From: Tetraselmis striata
Taxonomy: Eukaryota; Chlorophyta; Chlorodendrophyceae; Chlorodendrales; Chlorodendraceae
DNA: 64,000 nucleotides
Direction: 5' to 3'
NCBI GenBank assembly: GCA_006384855.1
Contig: VCJN01002357.1
Coordinates: forward strand, 124,001-188,000
Each line of letters starts with the position of its first letter. Within the stretch, counting starts at the first letter, position 1. A program made the translations under genes and the position numbers. The notes beneath the pieces were generated by a model. It worked only from the letters and a program-made list of their open reading frames with translations, did no database searches and was not told the origin of the DNA. Positions 37,711 through 49,634 of the stretch are shown here, in pieces.

Positions 37711-37895
37711 GATATAAACTAGTTTATGGGGTTTCCATCCTTGACCTAACCGCTTTTCAGCTACAAGTGCTGCGCAGTGGTACGGGAACTAGTAACTGTT
37801 GTTGCGCCCTTGTTGGGTGCAGCACGAGTAGACATAAAAGCAGCCAGAACAGCTGAGCCTGCCATCTTCCAGTTTTCGCTGCGTTCCACGCAGCG
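37711..37895 (+). repeat. Split repeat A2
   Basis: Near-identical partner of 34791-34975, lying between B1 and B2. Confidence 0.9.
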
Positions 37896-37988
37896 CCCCC
37901 CCTGACTCCGTTTTCCCTCCACGCTTTTCGCTAAACCTTCCTGCCAATTTCGGCTCTTGACCGTGTAAAACAGCCTGCGCGACCTTTT

Positions 37989-38014
37989 TGGCAAAACCAG
38001 ACTCAACTTTGAAA
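37989..38014 (+). repeat. Split repeat B2, right end of the element
   Basis: Identical to B1. Sequence beyond it shows no further repeat of internal parts, so the element is taken to end here. Confidence 0.8.
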
Positions 38015-38170
38015 CGTGGAAATCTCGCAATTAATATTATAGTAGCCTGGGATGCATCATCGTCGTGGTCAGCAAGTACCGCAAGCGCGCACCTTGAATA
38101 TTATTAGTCTAGCGGAATGCTTTGCCAATATTTGCTAATATCGCTATTTACGGTTATATAAATAAAGACG

Positions 38171-38287
38171 GAGCGTCGCCCACCCACAGCTTTCCGATTG
38201 CTGCATGAACGGCCGTCATATACACACTGTAGTCGCTACCAAGGGATATTTCACTGTTGCCAGCCCTGTTGCGGGGGCGCGAAAAAA
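38171..38287 (+). repeat. Dispersed repeat family R2, copy 2
   Basis: Shares GGAGCGTCGCCCACCCA and AACGGCCGTC with 56930-57039. It then has GTCGCTAC immediately before CAAGGGATATTTCACTG, a diverged R2 core ending in a G-run and A-run. Here the octamer target word directly abuts the CAAGGG end. Confidence 0.75.
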
Positions 38288-39010
38288 GCGCGCAGTGCTT
38301 GGTGTCCGCGCCTTTCCCGGACGCTTTCCGTGTAAAAGTAAAGTAAATACGCTTTCCGTGTATTAACCAACAAGTCACAGAAGTCGTATCTCCTCATAAT
38401 GGAGATAATAATGCTGCGTGTTAATTACATAAGGGCTTTCACAAAATTATGCTGCTTGTAGGGCTGCTCCCCCAGTACTTTGCGTGCATTCTCCGGACGC
38501 TCCCCCTGTAACCAAAAAGTTCTTTGTAGGGCTGCTTGATGACGGTTGTGATGACCTGACTCTTCCCCGTGTGGATGATGACCCCGACTCTCTCCGTGCG
38601 CTGTATTAACCAAACCCCTCTACAGTAGATGATAAATAAGGGCTACGACGATAAATCTCGCTTGCCCCCACACCTCGCGACAGACAGACAAACAGAGCAG
38701 CAGGCGCGGGGCGGATGGACTGCCGCGCGGTCGCGCCAACGGGCGAAGTTGTCGGAGCAGGCACGCCACCTGTGGATAAAAATGACACGCCGCTTCTGAT
38801 TGCATGCCACGAGCACTTTCCTGATCGTCAGTACCGACTGCTGAAAGCTTCACTGCAAAGCTTCACTAGCCACCGAGTCGCCTGCATGCGGGAGAGAGGG
38901 GGAAGACCCCGCTCCTGTTGCTAATGGTGGCTGCTGCGAGGGTCGCCCTATAGTGGCTCCGACTGCCTGCTTGCGACCTCCGCGCAGCGCGGCGGCAGCA
39001 CAGCCGCAAA
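38288..39010. other. Upstream region of the coiled-coil membrane protein gene
   Basis: AT-rich to about 38640, then GC-rich. An open piece at 38715-38924 is possible 5' coding or untranslated sequence without a recognisable domain. A promoter is expected here. Confidence 0.35.
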
Positions 39011-42000
39011 ATGATTCGCCGCGCTGGCGCCGAGCTCGCGGCCGCCGAGCTAGGTGGCGTGCCGCTGTCGCCGCGGTCCCCCAAGGCCTCGGAGCGCAAG
39101 GGCGCTGGGAAGGAGGGTGGTGGCAGCGAGGCGACGGCCGTGCGGGTGCTGCTGGCGCTGTGTGTCGTGGAGCTGGCGCTGTGGGGCTTCGCCAAGGTCG
39201 GGATTACCTGCCCCTAGCTATCCCCGCCTATGCCAGCATAACTACCTGGATCGATTTGCATCACACCCAGCATCCGTTGGCTCAGAGCCACGCGCCTTTT
39301 CGTCCTGCCACGAGCTTGCGCACTGGGCTACCAGAGACGCTTTATCTGGTTGACCGGTTTCCGACCATCGGCAGACAACTTAGCTGCATAGGTGCCGGTG
39401 ATAGGCCCACACCAGGAACGCACCCTGCATCAGCTCCCGAGCCGCCGCGGCCAGCCTAGCCACCAACAATACTGCGGAATCCATGCCCATTTCTGGATGC
39501 CCTCCCCGCTCCCACGGTTTAGGCCCATGCACTCATGTGGCTCCTGCCGGCACACTTACTTCCCCACACCCCCTGCGGCGGCAGCCCTTGGGTCGACCGA
39601 TCGTCCCCATACAGGCACCCAAGCACTTCATGGACGCTCACATCAGGCTCAAACGGGAGGTGCGTGCTGCCCACCTGCGCTCTCCCCTGTGCGTGTCATG
39701 CTCCCAGCTACGCGGACTGAGCGGTCATGCCTGACTTGACTCACTGCAGATTCGGGCGGCCAAGCACATGTTCTCTATGGAAGGGGTAGAGGCCACGCCC
39801 ACCTGCCCCGAATCTGATTCCGAGGCGGTTGCCACGAAGCAGCGCGAAATGACTGACTGCCGGATGCCTGATGCCATCCCGCGCGCAGGATACATTCGAG
39901 CTGCTGCCCAGCGGCAGCGCACTTATGAACTGCTGCCCAAAGGTAGACACAGCTTCACATTCGAAACACCATCCCTACACGGCACCACATATTATAGTCA
40001 TCCTGGCTGCCATCCCATGAATTGCTCCTCCCCCTTTTTTATGTCTCTGCGTGTTGTGAGCAGGACAGGCCACACACCGACGCAGTCTGCATGTGCCTCC
40101 CGGGAAGCGACGTAACTGGCGATCTTATTCCGGCACGTCCCTGGCTGACACAACAAGAGGATACTGCTGCGACAGAGGACACCTTCCGGAGCCTCTACGG
40201 CCCAGGTGCTGCATGTGCCTGCCCATCTCCTCAGTCAGAATGGTGATGTCATGAGGCAACATAGGAGGAAGAGGTAACATGTGATTCTACCTGCTGATCC
40301 CCCGCCCCCCCTCCCCACGGTCGTTCGCCCTCACCGCGTAGAACTTTGGGTGAACATCACCTCGTCCGAAGAGCCGGACCTGAGCAAACTCACCCACATT
40401 CCGCTGGCCAACTACATGAAGCTGGTGGATAAGCACTGCGAGCGAAAGATCCTGCACCAGATGCGCAACGGCTTTGCAGATAAGCGGCTGAACGAGATCC
40501 TGGCGTACCGCAAGGAGATCCGCGTAAAAACTGGCTGCCACCCTGAGGACTATGACCACGAAGAAGGTCCAGCCGCCCGCCCGCCCGTTATCACATCGCT
40601 CAAGGCATACACTGAGCTGGCGGCCTGCCAAGTCATCTGTGCCTCTCTTTTCCTCTGGGCATCTCACCCAGCTCCAAGCTCGCATGTCCGCCTGCCTGAC
40701 CCTTATCTGCCCCGTCGCCAGGCACGTTCTGTGGAGGCACCTACACGGAAAGCACCAAGGTATGGTGGTGGCAGCCGGGCTGCCGTGTGGGCAGTGGCGA
40801 GTTGCCTTGCGTAAGGCTGGCACGCCGGGGCACGCATGCGCTGGAGCGGGTGCATGTGGTCATGCGCGCCGCCCGGTGCGCAGGTGTCGAAGAGCGAGTG
40901 GGTGCGGCAGCAGGAGGCAGAGAAGCTGCGCGCGTTGCGGCTGCGGCAGCACGCCAAAGCGCAGCAGCTGAAGAGAGCTGCTGAGGATGGGCAGGAGGAG
41001 GGCGAGGAGGAGGAGGTGGAGGCAGGGGAGCGTGCGCAGAAGAGCGCCCTGGGGGAGCAGCAGGAGGGGGGTCAGCAGCAGCTGCAGCAGCAGGTAGCCT
41101 CAGAGCGGCACCGCCCTTGGAATATCTGACGGAAAGATCGCCACGGCCTGCGAGACGCCCGACCCGAGCTCATCCTTGCACCGTGAGATCTCACAGTCTG
41201 AGTCGTTGAGGCTGCGCCTGTGTGGCTGCAGGAGGATGCACACCGGCGGACCTTGGCGTCAGAGTTGCGGAGGGTAGCGCTGCAGGATGCCAACGCAGAT
41301 ATCCAAGGTGAGCCCACAAACAAAGGCAGGTGCATGCGGCAATGCTCTCCCGGTTGTCCTGCACCCTGCCTGAGTGCTTCCTGTTGGCCGCAGGGGCATC
41401 AATTGTGATGCCGGGTGGCTCGGCAGGAGTTGCATCTGTGCAGGGGGGGAAGCTCAACGGCACATATGCTGACACCGCCGTGCTGAGCAAGCCCAAGCAC
41501 CTATCCAGAGAAGACGCGGATCGCATGCTCAACCCGTCGACACGCAGCGTGCAGCAGCTGATTCAAGCTTGCGTGCAGCAGGAGAGCCGGGATCGGGTAG
41601 CGCAGGCTCGAGTGGAGGCAGATCGTGTGCGCCACGCCAAGGAGGAGGAGTCCAAGAAAGCGGCCGAGGTGGCCCGCTATAAGGACCTCCTCAAGGTAGG
41701 GTTGCCGCCGCTGCCATGGTGATGGTGAACTACGGCACTGTCGCTGCACGAGAAGTACTATGACTGTGAGGCTCTGTTATGTGTTGCCCCCCCCCCCCCC
41801 CCCCCCCCGCGGCCGGTCCTGTTGCACTGACACTGGTTGCCCTCCCGCTGCACCTGCGCAGAACCTAGAGGACGAAAGCCTGCACAACAAGGCCACCAAG
41901 ATGAAAGAGGGCGTGCGTGCTCAGGCCCAGACGGCCTACAACACCCTGTCTGCCGGTAGGCCATGGCCTGGGATGCCCACGCCTGCGTGCCACGCCGTAA

Positions 42001-42572
42001 AACTCCCTCCAGCGCTGATCAAAGGGAACTGTTTCATTGTGTCTCAGAAACCAAGAGCAAGGCTGAAAGGGCTGCGCTTCTGAGAGCATTCCACATGCGG
42101 TCAAAGGAGTTTGATACAATGAGAGACACATGTCCAAGGCTAAAGGGTGCCCCCCCCCCCCCCCCCCCCCAAACCCAGGCCTTGGGAATCACTTCAATAT
42201 GCTATTGAACTTGCCCGTTTTTGCCTCCTGCGTATTTTCCCCATACTCTTTCAACGGGTCGTGTTTTATGCGTGTGCTAATGGCGAGACTCCTGGCAACC
42301 CTGTGGCAGGCAAATATACCGCACTGGTGGATGAGGGCAACGGGCTAAAGGATCTTACAGCAGACGAGGGCGCCATCAACAAGCTGGACGGGCTGCAGGC
42401 AGAAGCCAAGGAGGCATGGATTGCGTGCAAGGCGGAAGTGGAGGAACTTGAGGGATGGCGCGCAAAGCTGGATGCAGAGGTCCAGAAGCATGCGTCGGAG
42501 AAGTCGACTGTGGACCATATGGCCAACCTGGCAAAGTATCAGAGGCGGCAGAGCGGCGGCCGAAATCAATAA
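39011..42572 (+). CDS. Membrane-anchored coiled-coil protein, unknown function
   Basis: Exon 39011-39196 starts MIRRAGAELAAAELGGVPLS and ends in a hydrophobic helix (VRVLLALCVVELALWGFAK). Exons with matching phases follow: 39615-39659, 39750-39942, about 40061-40204, 40342-40566, 40722-40759, 40884-41093, 41232-41307, 41394-41695, 41862-41955, 42048-42146 and 42310-42572. Only the 39942/40061 junction is unresolved. The total is near 620 residues. The middle and C-terminal parts are charged heptad-like helices (EWVRQQEAEKLRALRLRQH, RVRHAKEEESKKAAEVARY, EAEVEELEGWRAKLDAEV-like stretches) with an acidic insert near 41000. A short cysteine/threonine exon reads TFCGGTYTESTK. One N-terminal membrane segment plus a long coiled coil suggests a tether or structural protein. 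I do not recognise the family. Confidence 0.65.
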
Positions 42573-44000
42573 GCCTGATGCCTCTGTCAGTTTGGGTGTC
42601 TTTAAAGACGCTGTGCGCTTTTCGTTTTGAATCAAAATCAGTGCCATTGTACGATGCGCACTTTTTTTTCGCCCCCGGGACAGGACTGGCACCATTGTAC
42701 GCTGCGCACTTGTACTACACTCTAGTTTGCAGAAATATAGTCCTACCACTACTCGTTTGAATTACGTATTAAGCGCTGGGAAGGAACCGCCCGCTTGGAG
42801 CAGTACAAGTACAACATTACAGCCAACTTATTGAGATGCAGCCCGCACAAGACCGGCCTCTTCCATTTCACCTCTGGAGGCTTTGTTTTGGGGTCGGCGG
42901 TGCAACACATACCATTGCGAGCGGAGCAAATGCGGATTTCGTGGTGAAATGTAGATAGGCGGGCGAAGACGAAGGCGGTGGTGCTTTGAAGCGCTGCCCC
43001 AGACAGCAGTGCCGCGGGCGACTCCGAGCTGCGTGCCGGCGGAATACCCTGCATGCACAGTGGCGCGCCGAGGCCGGCGGAGCCTGGGGGCCCCCGCCAG
43101 TCCAACACGGTAAGAATCGCATCTGTGGTTGTGTGGCAGGTACAGCTAGTCGCTATATTCTGTAGCATCCAAAATCGCTACCTGTACATGTAGTAATGGA
43201 GGTTTTCACCGTTGTGCCCGCCTGTCAGGGTGGCACTACTGTGACACAGTACACAACTGTATGTAGCCTCAGTGTGTACCGGTCTGGTCACAAGGGGTAT
43301 TCCGTTACAGGAAATGAAAGCAGACAAACTGGGCCAGGAATCGCGGAAATAGTCACGCATGTCCCTTGGCGGTACTGATCCGCCTTCCGTTTCGCAAATA
43401 ATCGTTTCGTTTCGCAAATAATAATTCGTTTTGCAAACGTAATCGTCACAAATTTATCACCCGGGGCGAAGATAATCTCGGTGTGTTTCAAGCTATTAGC
43501 GCAGTCGAATCGGCGCATAGCGCCAAAATAGAGGACGACACAGAGAACTGCTACCACAAAGTGGCAATACTCAACCTCTGCCAGAGCATACGCGAACACA
43601 AAAGCCAGGACAACACGCCAAAGAAAAGGTTCTTTGCGGATTATCACTTTAGCGCAAATAAAGCGCTTAGCAGCCCTACGGACCATAGCAGTCCAAGTTG
43701 ATAGAGTGGGCGGGTGATTGTAAGGATTGATTCGCTAATAGTAGGCGACAGCAGCCGGCGCGGCTTTTACAGCTGAGTAAGACTCCGCAGAGTACACCGC
43801 AGCCTGTTACATCAGCATCAGAGACGGGGAGGGGTACGCAGGAGGGGGGGGGGCGACAGTGAGGCACACCACTTGAAAAAGCGGCACCATGCAAAACCAT
43901 AGCTGGAGCCAGTGTCACGGAGACAGTATCACGAGCAGAGTTTTTCTTAAGTCAGATGTTAAGGCAGTCTCGACTCTATCGTCATCTGAATAAAGTCAAA
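42573..44000. other. Spacer with R2 fragment
   Basis: Holds the 3' flank of the coiled-coil gene, R2 copy 3 (42659-42700) and repeats of TTCGTTTCGCAAATAAT near 43388-43430. No domain-bearing frame. Confidence 0.4.
42659..42700 (-). repeat. Dispersed repeat family R2, copy 3
   Basis: The reverse complement carries GGTGCCAGTCCTGTCC and the G-run then A-run. It is flanked by two copies of GTACGATGCGCACTT-like sequence (42649-42663 and 42697-42710). Confidence 0.7.
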
Positions 44001-45199
44001 CTTGTCCCACGGGGTGAGCATTTGCTGCCTCTATTCACGATTCCTAGCAAGTTTTAGTTGTCGGTCTGCAAGACGGCTAGTGCACCAGCACAAATAGTAA
44101 TAGAAGAAAGTGTACATCTAGTAACACCAGCAAGTTCTCTGAAAGCAGAGGACAGCTCTTTCTTCACCTAAGAGTAATGAACTCATGGGCGACCAGCTGA
44201 TAGGAATCAGACACGCCGTTGATGAAAACTGCCATCCCAATCAAAAATGGTGGCATCAGATTCCAGATTAAGTGACCACATGATGTGGAGGCCAAAAGCG
44301 GGCCATATAGATAGTTATGTGAATACCCTTCCAGAACTAAAGTTACGAACTAGTTACAAGGGCAAGAGACACTCGCGCAGGCCAGAACTGCACACTACTC
44401 TACTGCTCAGCCATATAATGCCATGCTGAATATAATTGAGCCAAAGAACCCAGTGCCAGCCTCATAGAGATGGCTTGTCCAATAACGGTTGCCGATTTAC
44501 GCACCGACACTCCGCCTATGTAGACATATGCAGCAGCTTTTCCTTTTACAGTTGCAGTCTGGTCCACATATCTACCCAAACAGAGTAGAAGGTCGCACCA
44601 TCCGCGGAATTGACCATGAACCCAGATGCCTGAGAAGTTGAATAGGAGCAGAATTGCTCTTGTCCATACGTACTCAGCCATAGATCAGACTTTCCAAAGT
44701 CAGAGTTCCTCTCTTGCTGAGAGCACATGCATCCGCAGCAGAAGCTGCCAACAGAAAATCATCTGACTAGGGTAACACAAGTATTCCTTCCCTACGCCAA
44801 TATCTGAGCCGCTCGGAGATAGTTTCTAGCAAAGCCAAAGGGTGTCAGCACTTGTAATCCAAAAGAAAATTATTGAAAACAAAATATCAGTTTTCCCACT
44901 GAGAAAACGGCATATGATTTGCTGGCAAGCGGATGGAACTTCGCATGACTGAAGCCAACTTCAAATTGAAAACAATCACGAGATCGTCTTTTCCCATCAT
45001 ATTTTTGAGGCCTGACGGGCCCTCGCATTTGAATTATTGGTGATCAATCGCCTCATTGACATAACTCATGTAGGTAAGAAGTCCGAGCTTCTCAGAATAA
45101 GGTAAAGGGGCAGTGCCCAGTGGGCTGAGTACCAAAGGTTTTTCAGCCTATATACTAGCACGGCCAGCAGCCAACATCTCATCGAGACATTTATCTACA

Positions 45200-45330
45200 A
45201 ACGCTCATGGGCAGTTTTGCTCATGGGCAGTTTTAAGGTTTTCATGTACAAAAATGGGCATGAGCAGAAATGGGCAGTTGCTCATGGGCAGAAATGCTCA
45301 TGGGCAGTTTTAAGGTTTTCATATACAAAA
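45200..45330. repeat. Short tandem repeat (GCTCATGGGCAGTTTT-like)
   Basis: The phrase GCTCATGGGCAG recurs about five times, twice followed by TTTTAAGGTTTTCAT.TACAAAA. It is immediately left of the ~237-bp tandem array. Confidence 0.8.
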
Positions 45331-45339
45331 TCCACAAAG

Positions 45340-45962
45340 TACCATCAGTGCATCAATGCTCAAAGGCGTCAGGAGCCCATGATGAAAGAGACTGACTCAG
45401 AACAAGCTCGCCTCAGGGGGCTTCATTCTCAGACCAAGTGCTGAAAGGTCAGCAAGGTCATATCATAAAAGCTGATGGCAGCTATCAACCAGCGCTGATT
45501 CAAACATCATATATGCATCATACGCACAAGGCCTCACCAGCACGATCAGCGGCGGGCATAATTACAGTCAACCAAATATCATCCGTGCATCACTGTACAA
45601 GGGCGCGCCAGGAGCCCATGATGAAAGAAACTGACTCAGAATCAGCTAGCCTCAGGAGGCTTCATTTTCAGACCGAATGCTGAACGGTCAGCAAGGTCAT
45701 ATTACAAAAGCTGCTGGCAGCTATCAGCTAGCGTTGATACAAAATCATATATAAACATCACACTCATACGACATCAACACATCAGCAGCGGGCGTAAATA
45801 TAATCATCCAAATATCATCAATTGCATCAATGCAAAAAGGCGTCAGAACCCAAGGATGAAAGAAGCTGAGTAAGAGTCAGCTAGCCTCAGGGGGCTCCAT
45901 TTTCAGACCAGATACTGAACGGTCAGCAAGGTCATATCACAACAGCTGGTGGATGGCATCAT
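45340..45962. repeat. Tandem array, unit about 237 bp, about 2.7 copies
   Basis: Unit starts at about 45364, 45602 and 45839. Each holds GGAGCCCATGATGAAAGA or a variant, CTAGCCTCAGG.GGCT, GGTCAGCAAGGTCATAT and CATCA-rich sequence. It may be part of the surrounding retroelement (for example its untranslated region) or an independent satellite. Confidence 0.85.
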
Positions 45963-47862
45963 TTCAGCGACGCATTTATCGACGAACTCAAATTGATCAT
46001 GGGTAGCAGACCTGCGGATGCGGAACTCAGCTGGAGCAGGGGACCAGTTTTCCATATTTAAGGGAAGCCCTCTTGAATCCAATTCAGAACTCATGAGTTC
46101 TCAAAGCAAATAGACTGCTAAAAAGACAGCTGCTTGTTGAGGGTCCCAACTTCGGACAAGGGAGTGCCTTGATCCTGCACAGACTCATCACCGGGGAACA
46201 AGGAAGGGTCGTTAACAGAGAATAATTCAAGTATGAATTCAAATACTGAACAAAAACCAATGCATAAGGATGCAAAGGACAAAAAGGCATAGGAGCCAAA
46301 TTTGAATCAAAAGCTGATAAGGAACAGCAGCCTCACAGGCATCCTTTACAAACAATCTCTTATAGGAAACAGATGCAGTCTCAGGGCTGCTCATTGCTGC
46401 AGGCAGCAAAATATGCCCAGTGGCATATGTATCAAATTATCATCAAAGTGATGTAAGGATAGCAATGGTATGACAGAATACCAAAATGTTACTCCAATTC
46501 AAAATTTTGAAAAACACAAGCTATGTCACCCTTTCTCCGGGCGGCATTAGGGCAGTTCACTTGAAGGTGGCCAAAAGCACCACACTTATGGCAAGGGCCA
46601 ATCATACGATCATCATAAGGAGGCTGGTACATACTACCGCCAGTACCATTGGCTTGTCAATCACATCGAATTGCCAGCCATGACAGTATAGCATTCATGG
46701 CTGGCAATTATGGCAGGGAATAATCATGGCAACCGCCTCTGCCACGACCACCTCCGTCACGACCACCATCGGCCACCACCACCACCACCACCACCCTTCT
46801 TGCCGGCATTGTTGGTAATCGTAGTCGAAGACTTCGCTTGATGGCCTTCCGAGCTCGTTCGTTAGGAGCCAGAGACATCTCGGGATCGTATATTTCCTCA
46901 CCTCTATACTGCCGAGCAGCCCCTGGACTATACCTATGATGAGTGTACAATATCATAGCTTCTTCATATGAGACACGAAGCACATTCCCAAGTGCTGGTC
47001 GAAGAGCAGACTACTCAGAAGTACCACTAGCTAGCTCAGAAGCAGAGACGGTTTGAGCAGCTTTCATGTCTTTGCTAACGTCTGGATACGACTTAAGAAG
47101 CGCATCATAGAGCTGCCATGCAATAAGAAAATCAGCGAAATGAACTGATAGTGCTGATCGCGAAAGATGTGAGTTGTACCAGAAGAGGCTTCTTTGTACC
47201 CGTCGACAGGCTTGGGAAGCTCTCGAGGCAGATTCCTGGAATCTTTGCCAAACTCAGCATCCTCATCGCTATCGGAGTCCGAGACGTCCCGAACGCGCTT
47301 AGAAGCACGACGATTGATGCCGCCAGCAAGTTCCTTGTCAGACCTTCGGTTGGTCGGGGGTTGGGGGGGGGGGGGGGGGGGGGGGCTAGCCGCCGTCGCC
47401 TCTGCTGTCGCATGCGCGACGATCATCGGGTTGAGCTGCGCCTCCAAGGCCGAGTGACGGGACTCGAGTTGAGCGACTACAGCCTCATGAAAACGACGCT
47501 GCTCAGGAGTAGAAGCGGCGAGTTCGGCAGAGCGGGAAACTCCATCAGAGTTTTGGACGGTGTTGATGGAGTCCGCAAGTTGTTGAATACGCCTCTCAAG
47601 CGGCGAGAGACGAGCCTCCTCACCACGGACACCAATACCAAGGGTACCCCTGCCAATACCACCCGCGCCATGTGAGGCAGCGAGTGAGGGAGTAAGCACA
47701 AGGGCGCCAAGCAAAAGTGCTGCCAAAAGCTAGCACAGGAGAGAACGATTCATTGTGCCGAGCTGATGACAGACTCAGATTCGAAAACGATAGGGGAAAG
47801 TAGACCGTGCCGGTATGACACGAAAGAATGAATTCTATACGGGTACCCCAGTAGCGGCCGCC

Positions 47863-47935
47863 TTTTTTTTTCCCCGTCCCCGGGACAGGACTGGCACCAG
47901 TGAAACCCTTGCAGCCTCTGTACGACGTCCGCGCG
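47863..47935 (-). repeat. Dispersed repeat family R2, copy 4
   Basis: The reverse complement reads GCTGCAAGGGTTTCACTGG, TGCCAGTCCTGTCCCGGG, then GAC and an A-run. It is nearly identical to copy 1. Confidence 0.85.
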
Positions 47936-48203
47936 TTTAGCCAGCAATCCAGTTACGGAAAGCCCTGGCCTGGGTAGGCGAGCCGACAGCACTGAAAAGT
48001 TGAAAACCGGCATTTTCAGACACCGGCCTTCAGCTGTAATCTGCAAGCTGCGTACAGCTACATCCACAGTATTTGAAAACGCTGAGTCATCGTGTAGAGT
48101 ACCAGGTAGCTAGGCGGAATCAGATGTTGCGATAAATGTAGTCAATATAATTACTTGAGCTAGCAGCAGAAGGCGATGTCAATATAAAGCGACTGGTCGC
48201 TAC

Positions 48204-48529
48204 CAGGGTTGGGCTGCAGTCCACTTTCCAGTACTGCAAAATGCAGTGCAGTGCAGTGCAGTGCAGTGCAGTGCAGTGCAGTGCAGTGCAGTGCAGTGCA
48301 GTGCAGCAGGCTGCAGTGCAGGCTGCAGTGCAGACGGTAGTAACACTGAAAATGTTGATTATAGGGAAGGGCGGGACAGAGAAGGGCATATATATATATG
48401 TGTGGGGCACTTTGGGTAACTGCATTGCAACCCCTTTTCGGGAAGTATTGCAGGCTGCAGTGCAGTAGCTTAACTGCAGGCTGCAGTTTCTGCAGTCTGC
48501 AGTGCAGTAGATACTGCAGCCCAACCATG
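48204..48529 (+). mobile_element. hAT-type miniature element, 326 bp
   Basis: Ends are inverted: CAGGGTTGGGCTGCAGT on the left, CATGGTTGGGCTGCAGT as reverse complement of the right (16 of 17). Both flanks carry the same octamer GTCGCTAC (48196-48203 and 48530-48537), the 8-bp duplication typical of hAT transposons. The interior has tandem GCAGT repeats (48241-48306) and clustered GCTGCAGT words, like the subterminal transposase-binding repeats of hATs. No transposase, so non-autonomous. Confidence 0.85.
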
Positions 48530-48663
48530 GTCGCTACCTGTACATGGTCGCCCTGCTTGCGCTACATAGTCGCTGTACATCTATCATCCACACATATCGA
48601 ATTATCAACATTAGTCGAAATCCCGCATCAATCCGTACCTAGCCGTTGCTGTTACTACATGCG

Positions 48664-49001
48664 CCAGAAGTAATGAAGGGGTGGGTCTTGAACCGTGCGC
48701 AGGCTGCACGCCACATGTCGCCAAATTGATTGCCGCCATGTGGGCACATATCCTCATCTTATTACCTCGAGCTAGCGCCGCCCCGCCTAGAAGTCGCGCA
48801 ATTACTGCGATGGCGTATGGCGGACATATACGCATGTACATCTAGCATTGGTGAAATTCATGCTACATCTTGCCAGATGCAAATGCGATACATCGCAAGT
48901 ATGCGGTGTACGTCTAAGCAAGGTTATCTAGGGTATTCCTAAGCCCTACTCTGAAAACATGCGGGGTCATGTCGCGGCTATCTTGTGTCGCGAGCCCATG
49001 G
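48664..49001 (+). repeat. Dispersed repeat family R3, copy 1 (about 335 bp)
   Basis: Direct copy of 52720-53043. Shared blocks include GTGCGCAGGCTGCACGCCAC, TGTGGGCACATATCCTCATC and GAAAACATGCGGGG. No terminal inverted repeat was found. Confidence 0.9.
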
Positions 49002-49051
49002 CCGCGCTTGGTGTATGCGCTTCAAAAAATCAGCCGTGCCCGCCCGCTAGT

Positions 49052-49634
49052 GTGCGACAGTCTCAACAAGATAGAGACTGCAGGGACAAACAAAGGTGGT
49101 GTGCAGTGGTGGTGCAAAGGCGAGAGGCTACAGTGTTTTTCAGCATAGAACAATTGTTTAACACAACGCTTACCACACGGCAGCATTATACAGTACATAT
49201 ACTCGTAGTCTCAGGTACACATTGTACTAGTACACACAGGTACTAACTCGTAGTATATCGTACTCGTATAATTGTCACACTACATTCCGCCCCCCCTGCG
49301 AGAATTCAATTCTCGACATCAGCGGGGTTCGAACTGGTGAACCTTACATCAGGATGCTGGCGCCTTGTAACAATTGAGGCGGTATCAATCCGGCTCCGAA
49401 GCAGTGCGACAGTCTCAACAAGATAGAGACTGCAGGGACAAACAAAGGTGGTGTGCAGTGGTGGTGCAAAGGCGAGAGGCTACAGTGTTTTTCAGCATAG
49501 AACAATTGTTTAATAACACAACGCTTACCACACGGCAGCATTATACAGTACATATACTCGTAGTCTCAGGTACACATTGTACTAGTACACACAGGTACTA
49601 ACTCGTAGTATATCGTACTCGTATAATTGTCACA
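49052..49634 (+). mobile_element. Terminal-repeat miniature element (TRIM-like)
   Basis: Two direct repeats of about 230 bp (49052-49279 and 49404-49634) are almost identical, differing by one 3-bp indel. They flank a 124-bp interior with a CGAGAATT/AATTCTCG hairpin and a GGTTCGAAC tRNA-like word. Repeat ends are TGCGACAG and GTCACA, compatible with TG...CA LTR ends. It has no coding capacity. The near-identity of the repeats implies a young insertion or a recent duplication. Confidence 0.6.

Larger units (their letters stand above)
34791..38014 (+). mobile_element. Gag-like plus tyrosine-recombinase element with split direct repeats, no reverse transcriptase
   Basis: Parts in order: repeat A1 (34791-34975), a Gag-like frame (35150-35968), a recombinase frame (36005-37630), B1 (37684-37709), A2 (37711-37895), 93 unique bases, B2 (37989-38014). 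A1 and A2 differ at about 2 of 185 positions and B1 and B2 look identical, so the copy is young. B1-A2-B2 arrangement is the split-repeat layout of PAT/Ngaro-type DIRS elements. Those also encode reverse transcriptase and RNase H, which are absent from the 3.2 kb here. Cryptons carry a recombinase without polymerase but lack this repeat layout. The element looks whole for its type. It may be a non-autonomous DIRS relative or a distinct recombinase-only class. Confidence 0.8.
44001..47726 (-). mobile_element. Retroelement remnant with Gag-like part
   Basis: Lower-GC DNA on the minus strand. A Gag-like frame (47064-47726) has helical charged residues (LERRIQQLADSINTVQNSDG) and a poly-proline run from a poly-G tract at 47360-47384. 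Further along lie NERARKAIKRSLR and, near 46545-46615, a CCHC knuckle (CHKCGAFGHLQVNC). Polymerase domains were not recognised in 44000-46500. The order Gag then knuckle on one strand suggests an LTR-type or DIRS-type element. It is broken in several places and old. Boundaries approximate. Confidence 0.45.

Noticed and set aside
49280-49403. tRNA gene
   Set aside because: A GGTTCGAAC box and D-arm-like CTCAATTG are present on the minus strand, but T-stem and anticodon stem do not pair.
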